From Planctomycetaceae bacterium (GTDB taxonomy: Bacteria > Planctomycetota > Planctomycetia > Pirellulales > Pirellulaceae): 7,250 nt of DNA. The position numbers and the translations under genes were made by a program. The stretch is from contig SXHS01000156.1 in NCBI GenBank assembly GCA_005773145.1, positions 1 to 7,250 of the forward strand. The letters are read 5' to 3'. The notes below the pieces were generated by a model. That model did not search any database and was not told where the DNA came from. It worked only from the letters and a program-made list of their open reading frames with translations. This document shows, piece by piece, positions 6,523 through 7,250 of this stretch (positions within the stretch are counted from its first letter, which is position 1; each line of letters begins with the position of its first letter).

Positions 6523-6633
6523 CTACCTTATTCCCTCGACATACTGCGGGTCAATCTCAAATCGCCTGAAATCGGCAGGTATTTCCCGATCTCCGAGCAC
6601 TCTGGCACCAGGCATGGCCGTCACAACCGACAT
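6523..6633 (-). CDS. Possible small protein, 36 residues, unknown function
   Basis: A short minus-strand frame begins ATG TCG GTT GTG at 6633 and ends with TAG at 6523, giving a peptide starting MSVVTAMPGARVLGDREI and ending DPQYVEGIR. A Shine-Dalgarno-like AGGAA lies seven bases before the ATG; a GTG two codons earlier (6639) is an alternative but too close to AGGAA. Composition is ordinary and soluble-looking (mixed charge, no membrane segment), unlike the low-complexity translations of nearby repeats. The same frame stays open upstream to a stop at about 6723-6725, so it could also be the end of a decayed longer gene. It lies upstream of and codirectional with the helicase, 126 bases away. 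I do not recognise a family. Chance remains a real possibility at this length. Confidence 0.33.
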   Translation of the reverse strand: MSVVTAMPGARVLGDREIPADFRRFEIDPQYVEGIR

Positions 6634-6882
6634 TTTCACGTTCCTGCGGGCTCTGATGGTGCCGCCGCGTCGGGGCTCGGCGTGCCGAATTTTATCGGGA
6701 GCAATGGGGATTCTCCCTCTTTCCTAGGGTCGCCTGATGCGTGTCTAGCCTGCTGGCACGGCGCAGGTTTTGGCGGCAAGACCATCACCAAGGGGCACCC
6801 GACTCATTCGCCGGAGGGCGCTAGGACCGCGAACCAGAAATCCGGTTCCACTAGAAAGGAAGTCTCCCCAGCGTCCCCAAGA
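6634..6882. other. Spacer without a supportable gene
   Basis: No frame here has gene-like composition with a start and ribosome site on either strand. Plus-strand frames that cross it run through the helicase promoter side or into the tandem array and look like chance. A short inverted repeat, GAACC (6831-6835) with GGTTC (6844-6848), is present. The stretch around 6745-6835 (ctgctggcacggcgcagg and ccggagggcgctagg) looks like the conserved dispersed phrases common in intergenic DNA of repeat-rich genomes, but that impression cannot be tested within one window. Confidence 0.4.
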
Positions 6883-7080
6883 TGTGTTTTTCTCACAATG
6901 TGCGATCCTCAAGAAGGTTTGTTCTGCACAAAAGTTCGTTCCTCAAGAAATCGCGTTCTGCAAAAGGTGTGTTCCTCAATAAGGTGCGTTCTGCAAAAGG
7001 TGCGCTCTGCAAAAAGTTGCGCTTCTCAAGAAGGTGCGCTCTGCAAAAAAGTTCGTTCTGCACAAACGTGCGCTCTTCTG
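6883..7080. repeat. Degenerate tandem array of about 12 units of 16-18 bp, two alternating subtypes
   Basis: Units can be laid end to end: 6883-6898, 6899-6915, 6916-6932, 6933-6949, 6950-6965, 6966-6982, 6983-6998, 6999-7015, 7016-7032, 7033-7050, 7051-7066 and a partial from 7067. The shared opening is GGTGCGTTC with variants. Subtype A continues TGCAAAA or TGCACAAA (units 3, 5, 7, 8, 10, 11); subtype B continues CTCAAGAA or CTCAATAA (units 2, 4, 6 and, as TCTCAAGAA, 9). Units 2-7 alternate B-A-B-A-B-A, giving a higher-order period of 33-34 bp. There are no unique spacers, so this is not a CRISPR array. It is non-coding as far as I can tell, although frames cross it on both strands. Its role is unknown. 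Confidence 0.85.
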
Positions 7081-7083
7081 GCT

Positions 7084-7116
7084 CCCTCCCCCTTGGGGGG
7101 TGGGTTGGGGTGGGGG
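7084..7116 (+). repeat. REP-like G-rich element, left copy (four G-runs on plus strand)
   Basis: The element opens CCCTCCCCCTT and continues as G6-T-G3-TT-G4-T-G5, a canonical four-tract G-quadruplex pattern with loops of one or two bases (7095-7116). It matches the reverse complement of 7218-7250 at 29 of 33 positions (differences at element positions 13, 18, 22 and 28). The C-rich opening can also pair with the first G-run. Similar C-run/G-run palindromes are widespread dispersed intergenic repeats in many bacterial genomes. Confidence 0.75.
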
Positions 7117-7217
7117 TTGCCAAGTGCGCGCCCGATGTCATTGAACTCCGTCGGATCGTTGCCCGGTTCTCACGCAAATTCACCTGGTTCTTTATCGCGG
7201 TACGTCTCGTGAATACA

Positions 7218-7250
7218 CCCCCTCCCCACCCCTCCCCGCAAGGGGGAGGG
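7218..7250 (-). repeat. REP-like G-rich element, right copy, inverted (four G-runs on minus strand)
   Basis: Read on the minus strand this is CCCTCCCCCTTGC then G4-A-G4-T-G4-A-G5, again a four-tract G-quadruplex pattern with single-base loops. It also forms a perfect 8-bp hairpin, CCCTCCCC (7230-7237) with GGGGAGGG (7243-7250), loop GCAAG. With the copy at 7084-7116 it makes a 33-bp inverted pair around 101 bp of unrelated DNA (7117-7217). It reaches the window edge, so its full length is unknown. Confidence 0.75.

Noticed and set aside
6508..6530. TTGACT as the -35 of a helicase promoter (minus strand, 6516-6511)
   Set aside because: No acceptable -10 hexamer lies 16-18 bp downstream; the bases there read GCCACT-like sequence.
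6341..6727. 128-codon plus-strand open frame
   Set aside because: Begins inside the antisense of the helicase 5' end and crosses the minus-strand small ORF; no domain and no ribosome site.
6883..7080. CRISPR array
   Set aside because: Units of 16-18 bp lie directly end to end with no unique spacers and with drifting sequence; no cas genes are present in the window.
6682..7212. 176-codon plus-strand open frame
   Set aside because: Runs through the tandem array and the left G-rich repeat; its translation is repeat-driven (cysteine- and serine-rich, then PSPLGGGLGWG) with no ribosome site.

Overview
The window reads as chromosomal DNA of a moderately GC-rich Gram-negative bacterium that makes Kdo-containing lipopolysaccharide. 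My best guess at lineage is a planctomycete (Pirellulaceae-like). This rests on three things: an integron-type integrase beside a Kdo operon, a very long LptC/OstA-like periplasmic protein where short lptC and lptA genes usually sit, and repeat-rich spacers. It is an inference from gene content and style, not from a marker gene.

Layout. Bases 1-200 hold the last 65 codons of a tyrosine recombinase whose C-terminus matches integron integrases (IntI). A spacer of about 220 bp follows, with a candidate promoter, short direct and inverted repeats and a pyrimidine-rich leader. Then comes a tight plus-strand cluster: kdsD (arabinose-5-phosphate isomerase, 422-1546), kdsC (Kdo-8-phosphate phosphatase, 1543-2076, GTGA overlap with kdsD) and a 1048-residue membrane-anchored LptC/LptA-like protein (to 5197). 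A convergent minus-strand gene (5263-6396) encodes a compact RhlE-type DEAD-box RNA helicase. The last ~850 bp contain no convincing long gene. They hold a hairpin-rich helicase leader, a possible 36-residue small ORF on the minus strand (6523-6633), an array of about 12 degenerate 16-18 bp units in which two subtypes largely alternate (6883-7080), and a pair of inverted 33-bp REP-like sequences with four G-runs each (7084-7116 and 7218-7250), the second reaching the window edge.

How the genes fit together. KdsD makes arabinose 5-phosphate for Kdo synthesis, and KdsC removes the phosphate from Kdo-8-phosphate. The large protein is probably the inner-membrane/periplasmic bridge component that carries finished LPS outward. 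The usual partners kdsA, kdsB, lptA and lptB are not in the window. The helicase is an independent housekeeping or stress RNA-remodelling gene.

I found no complete new system. The items most worth a second look are the oversized LPS-bridge candidate, the alternating tandem array with the inverted G-rich pair, the unlisted small ORF, and the integron integrase end next to a core envelope operon.
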